Position numbers and translations under genes: made by a program. DNA of 64,000 nt from Megalonaias nervosa (Eukaryota > Mollusca > Bivalvia > Unionida > Unionidae): assembly GCA_016617855.1 (NCBI GenBank), contig JAECUM010006659.1:1-64000 (forward strand), written 5' to 3'. The first letter of the stretch is position 1, and each line of letters starts with the position of its first letter. A model generated the notes under the pieces. The model was not told where the DNA came from. It saw nothing but the letters and a program-made list of their open reading frames with translations, and ran no database searches. Shown in pieces: positions 37,606-47,779 of this stretch.

Positions 37606-38380
37606 CAATAAAAACTGTCTAATGAGTACCCATGTTTAAGACTCAACAAATATACAGTCTGGATTTTACTTACTTGTGATAATGCTCCTAAAATCAATAT
37701 GACATGAAAGCTTTTGTCTGCATGAAGCTTATTAATCAATTAGTATGTTACAGATGTTATATTGGTGATTGTGACTAGTTAGGAACTTAGGTACATTTGT
37801 TTTATTTTGCATTCATTTAGAATCCTAGTGCAGGGATGATGTAACTACTAACGAAGCAGTTGAATTTGAAAATATCTGCTCAAAGGAACATAATTTTCCT
37901 TTAAAATGGGTTTTCTTGAACTCTGCATCTAATGATGCCACAGAAAAAGTAAGTACTTCAGGAGCCAAGCCAAAGCGCATGTTTTACTAAAGCCTTCTTA
38001 TAGTGCCAGAAATCTTACTCTAAATCATATGTCAGTTACTGAACTAAATTTATTTATATTTGCATTCTTTTTTTTTTTTTGCCCACAAAAGGATTCAATC
38101 TAGGATTCAAACTGATGGGGCCATTGGCCCAATAAAGATTTTCGGGAGGGGTTGCCAAGAATTTGACGACTACTTTTCTTCATAATTTGACTCGTGGTTA
38201 CCTGAAGATTAAAATGCACTCATAAATTGTGTTTAGAATATTAATAATTCTTCTAGTAGCAGAATACAGTACTGGTGTATTATCTTTTTGACACGAGTAT
38301 GAAGTGATTGTTTTATTGTATAATCTAAAGCTGAAAGTTCATTATTGATGACAGAACGATGAATTGCAGTTTATGTTGAT
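37606..38380. other. Intronic; nothing recognised
   Basis: A poly-T run at about 38070-38081. No gene or defined repeat. Confidence 0.5.
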
Positions 38381-38382
38381 TA

Positions 38383-38561
38383 CAGTAAAACCTGTCTTGT
38401 GAGACCACTGCTGTGAAAGACCACCTGTCTTGAGAGACCAGGTTCTCCTTGCACAGATTTATTTGGTTATATACTGTTATGACCCATCTTGAGAGACCAC
38501 CTGTCTTGAGAGACCATTATTTTTTGGCAGAAGGGGTGGTCTTTCAAGACAGGTTCTACTG
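38383..38561. mobile_element. MITE with TA target duplication (Tc1/mariner-like ends), 179 bp
   Basis: Ends CAGTAAAACCTGTCTTG and its inverted counterpart CAAGACAGGTTCTACTG form terminal inverted repeats of about 26 bp, flanked by TA on both sides (38381-38382, 38562-38563). Internally, GAGAGACCACCTGTCTTG-type units repeat several times. No transposase. A further direct repeat (TTTATGTTGAT) lies just outside each end. Confidence 0.8.
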
Positions 38562-38759
38562 TATTACAATTTATGTTGATCGTTGCAAGATAAATTTGTC
38601 ACACATGTGACTTGTTAAGTATTACAGAGTCATAAGAATAAATTGTTTGTATACGGTTAATTATACTCCTTGCTTGTGAGTATTAGTTTTGGAGCCGTGC
38701 AGGTTTGTCAACTATTCATTGTTTTGACCATGTAGTTTAATTACTTGTGTGTTAAAATT

Positions 38760-39474
38760 TGACTTCTTTTTATTTATCTAAAAGTGAGTTTTGCCGTGTT
38801 TGTGTTACTTTTCTAGGACATGTTGTGGGACATGGTCAAATTAAACTTATAGATGCTGAGGTCAAGGCTATCTCTGAATTTCCTGTGCCTGTCAATAAAA
38901 AGCAGCTGATGCGATTTTTGGGTATGGCTGGATACTATTGCAAATTTTGTTCTAATTTCTCTAATATTGTTGAACCTCTCACAGATTTGTTGAGAAAGAT
39001 AAACAAGTTTCTTTGGACTGAAAAATGTCAAGAGGCTTTTGATAGGTTAAAGGCCATACTTAAAAGTGCACCAGTTCTAACAGCTCCAGATTTCAATCAA
39101 CCATTCAAACTATCTGTGGATGCAAGTGATGTTGGGGTTGGAGCAGTATTGATTCAAGATCATAGAAATGGTGTAGAACATCCAGTGTGCTGTTTCTCTA
39201 AGAAATTAAATGAGCACCAAAGAAATTACTCAACAATCGAGAAGGAATGTTTAGCTTTAATATTGGCATCACAGCATTTTGAAGTTTACATTAGCTCAGC
39301 TCCTTCTCCGGTTGTTGTGTTTAGTGATCACAACCCCCTTACTTTCATCAACAGGATGAAAAATAAAAATCAAAGACTATTAAGGTGGAGTTTATTTTTG
39401 CAAGAATACAATCTTGACATCAGACACATCAAATGAAAAGACAATTTAATTGCAGATGCACTTTCCCATGTATA
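38760..39474 (+). pseudogene. Ty3/gypsy pol remnant: end of reverse transcriptase plus RNase H
   Basis: It derives from the polyprotein that copies element RNA and degrades it in the hybrid. The frame opens inside the reverse transcriptase (EFCR...FLGHVV), passes the connection region (RFLGMAGYYCKF, then AFDRLKAIL...APVL), and covers the RNase H domain. RNase H residues are visible in LSVDASDVGVGAVL, STIEKECLALI and FSDHNPL. A TGA at 39434 breaks the frame near the C-terminus, where ADALS still follows. The usual integrase is absent. The upstream part, with the reverse transcriptase catalytic motif, is deleted. It is the longest non-zfhx frame in the window, but it is a fragment. Confidence 0.9.
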
Positions 39475-39562
39475 GAAATATTATTTTCATATACACCTTT
39501 GTATAATTCATAAGAGTTCTTCTTATGTAATTTTTTTACTTCGTGTATAGTTTACATCTGGT

Positions 39563-39599
39563 AAAAAAGAAAGCTTTATTACATAAAGCTTTCTTTTTT
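39563..39599 (+). other. Perfect 16-bp hairpin before the gypsy polypurine tract
   Basis: Left arm AAAAAAGAAAGCTTTA (39563-39578), loop of five bases, right arm the exact complement (39584-39599). It sits seven bases upstream of the polypurine tract. Confidence 0.85.
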
Positions 39600-39605
39600 T
39601 CTTTA

Positions 39606-39615
39606 TGGGGGAAAG
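39606..39615 (+). promoter_or_regulatory. Polypurine tract of the gypsy element
   Basis: GGGGGAAAG lies directly against the LTR start TGTTACAACC at 39616. Plus-strand DNA synthesis of LTR elements is primed from such tracts, so its position supports the LTR boundary. Confidence 0.75.
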
Positions 39616-40479
39616 TGTTACAACCATGTAGTTTAATTACTTGTGTGTTAAAATTTGAATTCTTTTTATTTAGTTTTTGTATCATTATATTTTATTATGA
39701 TGATGATTATGTTCACAGGATCTGATATTTTTGAAAGAAACATCGTGTTTATTTAGAACGTAGTATGACTCGCATAAGTACAGTTTTTGCATGCCATAGT
39801 TTGTCGATTTAAGTAAACATTAGTTATTGCCAAAGTCATTTCCTGGCCCACGTGAAATTACATTGTTTATTGCGAAATAACCACGCGTTCTTCGTGTGTG
39901 TGCATGAAATGACGTCTTAGGTTAGTTTTTAAACACTTAGATCCCTGTGAAATAGTCAGTCGTTTTTATACCTTAAGAAGAAGGTATTATTTTTCTTGTG
40001 CTGGAAAGAGTTTATTTTTCTTTACATCTGTAGAGCTCGAGATGTGTCTTGTTATAGATGACAGCTATAGGAGTTCATCTACTTCTTAAATAATAATTTA
40101 TTTTTCCCAGGAGAACCACACAAGTGGTTTAAGACAAAGACATTCAGTGAAATTCATTCTAAATTAGTACAGTACAAATTGTTGTTCGACGTGAAATTCT
40201 GGACATTTGTGTAAAGACTTCATATGACGTCATCGTCCTTCATCTTGGAACGTCATCAAGATTCGAACCTGGACTCAGTTAAAATTATTTAGTGATAGGA
40301 CTTGTATTTTTTCAGTTGTAGGATAAATGTTTGGATTTTCTTCAAAAACCGTAAGTCCTATTTCATATTTTCACCTGTTCACCATGTTTTCTAGGGAAAT
40401 AAATTATTTTTGTTAAAACTTGTAAAGCTTGTTGTCTTCACTCTTTTTTTGTTACTTTTGAACGAGCTGATACATAACA
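39616..40479 (+). repeat. 3' LTR of the gypsy element, 864 bp
   Basis: It begins TGTTAC and ends ATAACA, an inverted TGTTA/TAACA pair. An AATAAA at about 40398 could be the polyadenylation signal. The first bases repeat the surviving 5' LTR fragment at 38720. Confidence 0.85.
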
Positions 40480-40483
40480 TCAT

Positions 40484-41254
40484 GTCAAAGCTGCATTCCT
40501 GCCTCCACACTCTAACCCCTGGATGGGAGCTGCCTATCTCACACCAGTGTCCATAAAATGTCTATTAATCTAACTCTCAAACCAGTGCCTATAATGATGT
40601 CTGTTAATCTAACTCAGGGTTAAAGATGATGTAACTTTGTCAAAACGTCTAGAAATATAGATTTCCTGTAATTGGTAATATCTAATATGCCTTTTCATGG
40701 CTATGGTGCTTGCTGTCTTACTCTATCTCTCCAGAGGTATTGATTCCAAACTGACATTTCTTTGGACACACAGCAAGAAATATTGAGATAAAAAAAAACA
40801 ACGATCATCACCTTTCATGTTCACAACGCCGAAAATCAAACAAAAAGCTATAGAATTAAAACTCAGAAGAAATATGTTGGCTAGAAAAGGTCTCTTTTAT
40901 TTAGTGTGTAGAAATGTAATTTGCATACAAATATTCATGTAAAACCAGCAATTTCAAGACAGGATATGAGCAGAGATCTTTCAAGACAAACACTGAACCT
41001 ATCATCATCATCATCATCACCATCATCGTCATCATGTATTTTTGAAATATTGTCTCCTATAACTGTGCTACTATGTGTAATTTTTTGGGTATTTTGTCTC
41101 TTCCCAGGAGTTCTGGAGATAGGTTAAAAAAAGGCCCAAAATGCTTGAGATCTCACACAATAATAACACAGCATATATTCCATAAAACAGTGTCTATTTA
41201 AAGATGGCTGCTAACATATTTAAGCTATTATCAAGTTTCAAGAGTTGCACATTT
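40484..41254. other. Intronic; short CAT repeat only
   Basis: A (CAT)n-like tract at about 40998-41036. Two small similar blocks near 40540 and 40580 (CCAGTGYCYATAA) suggest a minor duplication. No gene. Confidence 0.5.
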
Positions 41255-41600
41255 TTTATACACCCACCATAATGCAGAGCATGTTATGTTGTGATGTATA
41301 TAGATCCAACTGCCTTAAAGTAGTGTCTCTGCACACTTAAACATTTCTACGCCATCTACAGTCACCAAGTTGTGGAGGCAAGCACTTGGGGTAGGGAAGA
41401 TCCCTTTCTATTTCAGGGTCAAAAGGTCAAACAGAAAGAACACTAATTGAAAGAAGAAACATAGTTTCAGCAGAATAACATTAGTTCTACATCACAGACC
41501 TGGACTAAACTTTGTAAATGGGTTACACTTGGGGTGAGGAAGAAGCCACGACATTTTGGGGTCAAAGGTCAAGGTTACCGTGCTGATCTACATAGAGGAC
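41255..41600 (+). repeat. Composite dispersed repeat with AGGTCA motifs, copy 2
   Basis: It starts ATACACCCACCATAATGC and contains GGGTCAAAAGGTCAAAC and GGGGTCAAAGGTCAAGGTTA, with the same CTAAACTTTGTAAATGG block seen in copy 1. Confidence 0.7.
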
Positions 41601-42469
41601 TATTAAACATGAAAAAGAATTTAATATGTTGTTCACAGTACTTGTGTTCTTTAATCAAATTCTGAATGGACTTGGGGTTGCTTTAGCCTGATTAATGTCT
41701 TCACTGTTTCTCTGTACATGTATGATTCTGTGATAGATGACAAAACGTTTAAATAGCTTTTAACTATATCTTTACTGGATGGCCTGCTTCTTCTTATTAT
41801 TTTTAAGTAGGGTGTGGCGCTCTGCTATCCATTGAAACACCTTAATTTGGAGTTTTCCTGTAATTAGATCTAGGAGAAAATGTACATAAAAAAAATACCT
41901 GTTTAACAATTCATGATTAGCCCCTGTGTCTAAACTTTTTCTGACAGTATCATTGATTCAGCAAGATGTATTTCATGAACATTACTACCTTTTTATAGGC
42001 ACTCATGTGTGTCTGAATTGTTTTGCACAGGTGTAACATAAATTTGGAGCTCAAATTAAAGAGGAATTTGTTCATGATGTTGCTGAATTGTGATGAAGCT
42101 TTTTTTTAACTCATTAAGAAATCAGATAATTGAAGTTATCTGAACAAAAGAATTTGATGATTTTTCCAGCACAGGTATTTGATAGTTTTGGAAGGGCTTA
42201 AAAATCGGCAGCCCCATAAAAGGTAAAGAAGATTAATTGTGTCATATTTAGAGTAGAGACAAAAGCTGGTTTCAGATCTCACCCATCTCATATTTATCAT
42301 AGCCATCTACTGTGGCTTAGATTACAAATTAAGTTTTGTCATCCTACCTCACCTAGAGGGCTGAAGAGAAAATAAGACCTAAATGTCCTGCTTTTAATTT
42401 TATCCTTGGAGTCCATCAAGTTTATATACATGGCAGGTTACAATTGTACATATATTGCCAAGCAAGCTA
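41601..42469. other. Intronic; nothing recognised
   Basis: Plain AT-rich DNA, no defined repeat or coding frame. Confidence 0.5.
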
Positions 42470-42655
42470 CATTAGCTTAGTGCATAGGGTGTTGGACTTG
42501 TAACCAGAAAAGTGCAGGTTTGATTCCCACGATCAGATCAGCCCAGATTGGCTACCATGCTCTGTCTTTTGGCATGGGACTTTTCCTACCTAGGTACAGT
42601 GTAACTAACCTTCAAAGCTTTTGCTGTGTCAAAAAACACCAAATCAGACCAAACC
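42470..42655 (+). mobile_element. tRNA-derived SINE, family C
   Basis: tRNA-like head with GCTTAGTGCATAGGGTG and a B box GGTTTGATTCCCAC. A body with GATTGGCTACCATGCTCTG and an end with CACCAAATCAGACCAAACC follow. The body matches 56540-56705. Confidence 0.75.
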
Positions 42656-43039
42656 TGTGAACACGTCCAGGTACCAGCATCCAGCTTGCAGTTGTACTAC
42701 AGAAAGTAAAAAACTTGACCTGATCAAATTATGAAAAACTTACTGAAACCTTACGTGACACTAGAAAAAAAAGCAAGTATCTTTCAAACTAATTAAGATT
42801 GTAGTAAAATAGCTTCTTTTAAAGCATGTAACCAATTATAGAGCCCCTATTATTTTCAATTTATGATGGACATTAAATGTACACATTAATTTGTTCAGTA
42901 GCTGAAAACAAGCAGAATTTGTTCTGAATTTTGTAGTTTGAATCTGGCTACCCATGCATAGGATGGTAGCCTGTTGCATCTTGTAGACTGACCTCGTTTG
43001 ACTCTAGCCCCATTGCATTCCTGGCATATGATGTACATT

Positions 43040-43760
43040 ATACAGTGCTAGAGGAGGCTGAAAATAATGAAGGGAAGATCACTCATAACTCCATTCATAT
43101 ATGCTAAACAACCAAACCAACCCTCCTTATGTAATACTCAAATTCCTGTAACAGAAAAGCGAGAAAGGCTAGATAGCAACAAATTCTTAGTTCTGTTTGA
43201 CACTGTGAACCTCAGTATGACCTCTCGTAATAAAGTTCTTGGTGTATTTACAGATAAAAGTCTAACTTGGTCTAATCCCATTAAACATGTTTAAAGGAAA
43301 AAGTTAAATCTTATCTTGGCTACTTGGGAAAATCCGAACATTCATTCATTTTCAATATTGGGTCATATTCAGTTTTATTCAGTCATATTTGGTCTGTTAT
43401 AAGGTACTTAGAGGTAACACCTGAAATTTAAATATAAGAAGACTCCTCAATATCCCAAATAGTGAATGTTAGCTCAGTGTATTGACAAGTTGCATGACAC
43501 AATGAATTATATTTAAATTTGGTCAGTACATGAAGGAATATTCTTCAGAAGGCCAAATTTGCATATCAGGTATCCAGAAAAGCCATTCCTATCTACCTAA
43601 TCAATATCTTTCACAAAAGAGATGCTAATGGTACTTTAAATTGAATTTCTGTAAAAATTACATTATACCAAAGCCAAAGAAATAATGGTTTTTCATATAC
43701 TGCTCCAATCGTATGAAACAATGTTCCCAGTGTCACATTGCAGTTCTGTTCTTGTGGGTT
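43040..43760 (+). pseudogene. Decayed LINE reverse transcriptase C-terminal fragment
   Basis: The 75-codon frame at 43067-43294 includes NKVLGVFTDKSLTWSNPIKH, the segment after the palm domain in jockey/CR1-like reverse transcriptases (a leucine-glycine-variable then D..L.W pattern). Beyond a stop, traces such as RNNGFSYTAPI near 43680 recall the C-terminal end of the same proteins. Several stops and probably frameshifts make it non-functional. It may or may not belong to the same family as the fragment at 36600. Confidence 0.65.
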
Positions 43761-44012
43761 TAAAGGAGACTAGAAATCATTGGAAATATACAATAATAAT
43801 TAAAGCACAGTAGGATAAAATCTTATTCTAAAGCATCATATCCAGTCGTAATGCCAATATTTAATTATTGACAAACATCCTGGGAAACTGAATTTGTGGC
43901 CTCATATGCATAATTTCCATGCCTATTCATTTACTTTTCGTAATGTGACATCATAGTAGCGGCTCTAGCATCACAGCTAACAGTTGCTAGGGTTCATTTC
44001 ATGTGAAAGACA

Positions 44013-44255
44013 ATGCTGTTTTGTGTTACTTATGGGTGTACTAGTACACTAAGAAAAGGCTTTGGACTGCATATTTATTTTCTTTTCCAAAAGTTAAAGG
44101 CACAAAGAAAGCATGGATACATTATTGCAAGTGAGTTGATTTCAAATCAAACACCATACAGCACTCAGTGCTCACTATATTTCTCAAAGAATGTTACAAG
44201 AGGGATCCTGAACAAATGGCTGCTCTTGGATACACAAATAATAGGTCAAGACTAA
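44013..44255 (+). pseudogene. THAP-domain-like reading frame, decayed
   Basis: THAP zinc fingers (C-x2-4-C-x35-50-C-x2-H) bind DNA in P-element-type transposases and host factors. This 80-codon frame has C-x4-C at its start (FCVTYGC), an FxFxK-like segment, and TPYSTQCSLYFSKN where TxxS.xCSxHF is expected. The last ligand His is Tyr and the usual Trp region reads KHGYI, so zinc binding is probably lost. There is no downstream transposase. It could be a relic of a P/Kolobok-type transposon or an unrelated chance match. Confidence 0.4.
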
Positions 44256-44460
44256 AAATTGGTGCTGTTCCAAACATACCTTTGGCAACTCATCAGAACT
44301 ACTGCCTTGAACTAACAAATATATTAATCCCACCCTAAATAAACCTACATAATTCCAATTCACTAATCATGAGCATGTATAAATTATTTGGGAATGCCTA
44401 TATATGGCATTGTTCTCCATGGATTCTATAATGGTAACGCTCTAAATACAAATTATTAGT

Positions 44461-44802
44461 CGATACTATTATTAGACAATAAGTATACATGTATAATGGT
44501 ACTATTATTAGACAACAAATATACATGCATAAGGGTACTATTATTAGATGATATGTATACATGTATAATGGTACTATTATTAGACAATGAGTATACATGC
44601 ATAATAGTACCATTATTGACGATAAGTATACATGTATAATGGTACTATTATTAGATGATAAGTATACATGCATAATGGTACTATTATTAGACAATAAGTA
44701 CATGTATAATGGTACTTTTGTTAGACAATAAGTTTACATGTATAATAGTACTATTATTAGACAATAAGCATACATGCATAAGGGTACGTTTGTTAGACAA
44801 TA
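44461..44802. repeat. 36-bp tandem repeat, about 9.5 copies, 72-bp higher order
   Basis: The unit is GGTACTATTATTAGACAATA followed by AGTATACATGTATAAT; it contains the palindrome TATACATGTATA. Units alternate between CATGTATA and CATGCATA in most of the array, suggesting a dimeric ancestor. As 36 is a multiple of three, the minus strand has an open 101-codon frame that is an artefact. Confidence 0.95.
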
Positions 44803-44805
44803 ACT

Positions 44806-46080
44806 TGAAAGTTATTTTGCATCCTTTCCATTATATAAATTATATTATCCTCAAACAAAATTTATATTTTGTAAAGTTAAGCTAGGCAAGATAATGTAAA
44901 GTCTAAAAGCTATAAATAAGAATTTAACAAATTAGATATTCTTCCAGGTTTAGATCTAATTGCATCTCTTTTTTAAATTTTGATGGGGTCTCTTGTGAAG
45001 ACTGCAAAACACAAAACTTGCACTGAGTCTCAGTCATGAAGATGTTAATTGTGCTTTCCAAATAATACATCAAGCATCCTAATGATCCAGTAGTCCAGGG
45101 TGTATTTGATTATGTAACTATTTGAGCAAGTATTCTCATTATAATCAAGTACTATAATTTCATAGATGTAAATAACATCTGGAACTTGCACAAATAGTGT
45201 AGTTCATATTAATTGAATGTACCATCATACAAGCTGGATGATGCTTATGGTGGGAAAATTAAGTGACAACTTTGGACTAAATGCCTAAACTTGGAGGGTT
45301 TTTGTATAATTTGAATGCATTTTTCTTTGTAAACATATGCAAGTTTACCAAATTTCCTGCAAAAAAATAACTCTTCTGATTATCATAGTTATAATCTCAG
45401 TTGGAGAAGAAATGTAGAGAATGTTTGTGAAACCATAGCCTCGTCTCTGTGTCAAAAAACCTCAAGTACTGCACACCTAGAAGGATCAGTATGGTAACTT
45501 CATTACTAAATTTGTTGAAGTCAATTCATACATATCTTTATATCAACATCACAATGTAGCATTACTGCCTGGTCTCTTGCCATGAATTTTAGCATCAAGA
45601 TTCACTTTATGCAATTGATCTCTTCTCGTAAGTGATTAAATTCTCATATTTCACAACAGCTTTGCTCCTGCATTTCCAGTATGTAACATATAAGGAACAG
45701 CGTAGAAGTCTATCAAATATCTAGTTCTATATCACAAGATTAATTTTCAGATTTTTATTATACACTATAGGTAACTCCATGATGTTTACCTGGCCTACAC
45801 ATGATAATTGCTTGTCCCAGGTAATTCATGAGAAGCAATTTAGATATCTATCATCAGAGAAGGAAAAGTTAGGTCACGCATACTGATGCATAATGAACTA
45901 TAAGCAAATGGAGTTCCAGTCTATAATCAGAGCCTCTGCATTGATATGTGAGAGTCCTAGAATATTTTTTTATCTGTCCATTCATTCTTCTTGTAACCAG
46001 TATAGTTCTGCAACCATTACACATAAATGGAACCAATTTGATAGGTAAGTTGCTTGTTACAGGCCACCTTTTAAAGGTTT
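44806..46080. other. Intronic; nothing recognised
   Basis: AT-rich, without repeats or coding that I can support. Confidence 0.5.
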
Positions 46081-46659
46081 CTTATGTTCAGGTCCAGTTT
46101 TGATGGAGTTATTGCCCTTTTTCTGTTGACATTAAATTTCCAGATTTCTAATAGCAGAATAAGTTCAGGAGCCATTAAACATATTCTAATGACATTTTGG
46201 TGCATAGATGTCCCAAGATGTACACATTCATTTTATTGGTTATGTCTCATCAACTCCATACTGAAATGGAAAAAGAGGGGCCCAGTGGAAGACAAAAAAG
46301 GTGGGGTGGGGTGGGGTATGCAAATATCATCATCCACTTTTCATGACATGATTTTTTAAGTCGACAATGAAATTTTAAAAAAACATCATATAGTCTTACT
46401 CGACAGTGCTAGAAAAGTTTATATTTGTTAAGAAATTAATAAATCAATGACCCAGTATCTGGTTATTATTACCATTTCATGCATTTTGGTAAGGTCCACT
46501 TGGATTTGAATACCTTATGCTTAAGCATATACCCATTCCCTTCAAGAATTTATTTTTGGACAATTGATACCACTTCTTTTTCCTCCCTGTCTGCTATTTT
46601 GCAAGTAATTTCAGCATTGTTTTTGCTGAAGGTTTCATCATCATCTTCATTACATTTTC

Positions 46660-47250
46660 TATCAATGATCATCAACTGTGCTCTGAATCGGGGCCCCAGT
46701 TGATCAGCCAATAAAATTGATCGTCGTACATTTCTTTTTGCCAATGAGCGTACTAGGTTCAGCTAGCATGGGATGCATTCAGATCAGCCTAACCATCAAT
46801 AATAATCTTTTATCATTGTTTTCTTGGGTTTTTTTGTGATGAACACGCGTCATAGAGGGAAAGTTTTCTGTGCCAATGACAAAAAATAAGGGCCACTATT
46901 GCAAGAGCTTAGCCTAAAATGTACCTTGCATGACTACTGCATTATTTAAGTTGATATGGCTTTGTCTTTCTATTTTGTAATGTGTATAATAACAGCTCGA
47001 CATCACAAATAATAATATTACATCATGTAAGGCAAGGCATATTAATGACCACAAATTTAGAGTGCATTGTAAATTTTCGCTAGGTTAATCTGCCTTTTGT
47101 CAAATACAGTATTCTTCATTGTGTAACAACAGAATGTTATATTTCTGCTTATTTTGAATAAATTTATGAATGTCATCAAATAATTCTTTACTTAGCAAGG
47201 CATGCAAATAAGATTATTTTATTTCCAAACATTTTACTTGAAGTCAGCAT
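46660..47250. promoter_or_regulatory. Candidate intronic regulatory block
   Basis: Non-repetitive sequence with clustered CpGs (ATCGTCGTAC, ACACGCGTC) and several AATAATATT / TAAT cores in otherwise CpG-poor intron. The call rests only on composition and motifs. Confidence 0.25.
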
Positions 47251-47779
47251 TCCAATGAGATCTAATTCTTGGCCTTAGATTTCTTACTTCATGATTTTGA
47301 AAAGAATTTTCATAACTTGAAAAAAAATGTGTTTATAGAACAGTGAAAGTCCTGCCACATTTTCCAAAACTGAGATGGACATACAGACAGATGAATTAAA
47401 AGATATACTGGCACATGGACAAGCAAGGGTAACATAACTTAATATGTTGCCATTCTGATTCATTAAGGTAATTTCAGACTATCTCAAGTCTAATGCATAC
47501 AATACTATCCTTTTTTTCTAATGAGAATCAGAATATCTTATGAACCCGGTCAAGATGTTACCATAATCTCTGCATAGTTGAGATCACTGAATATTGTTCA
47601 GATGTTTATTGACTGTGAGAAAAAGCAAGATGTTACTTGTATCACACAATGCCAACTGTAACTGCTTATTAGATTTATTACAGCAGAAAGAAAGCTTACA
47701 CTGTTTTTTAGTTATAAATGTACATACACGGTAATGTTCCAATTTGCAAAAGCTAAATATACCCAATGAATTTGGTACA

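Larger units (their letters stand above)
38720..40479 (+). mobile_element. Internally deleted Ty3/gypsy LTR retrotransposon, 1,760 bp
   Basis: The right part is an intact 864-bp LTR. On the left only the first 55 or so bases of the matching LTR survive (38720 to about 38775), sharing ATGTAGTTTAATTACTTGTG with the right LTR. This fragment joins straight into pol, so gag, protease, most of the reverse transcriptase and the primer-binding site are gone; integrase is missing too. Outside both ends lies the 4-bp direct repeat TCAT (38716-38719, 40480-40483), as expected for one integrated element that later lost its interior. It cannot move on its own. Confidence 0.85.

Noticed and set aside
38759..39436. 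Working pol gene
   Set aside because: It starts inside the reverse transcriptase, has a premature stop and lacks integrase; it is a deletion remnant.
44398..44703. 101-codon minus-strand frame with a 12-residue repeat
   Set aside because: A 36-bp tandem repeat keeps a frame open by arithmetic alone; no start context or domain.
46550..46744. 64-codon minus-strand frame with charged composition
   Set aside because: It looked protein-like, but it has no recognisable family, no splice sites and no neighbouring coding signal.
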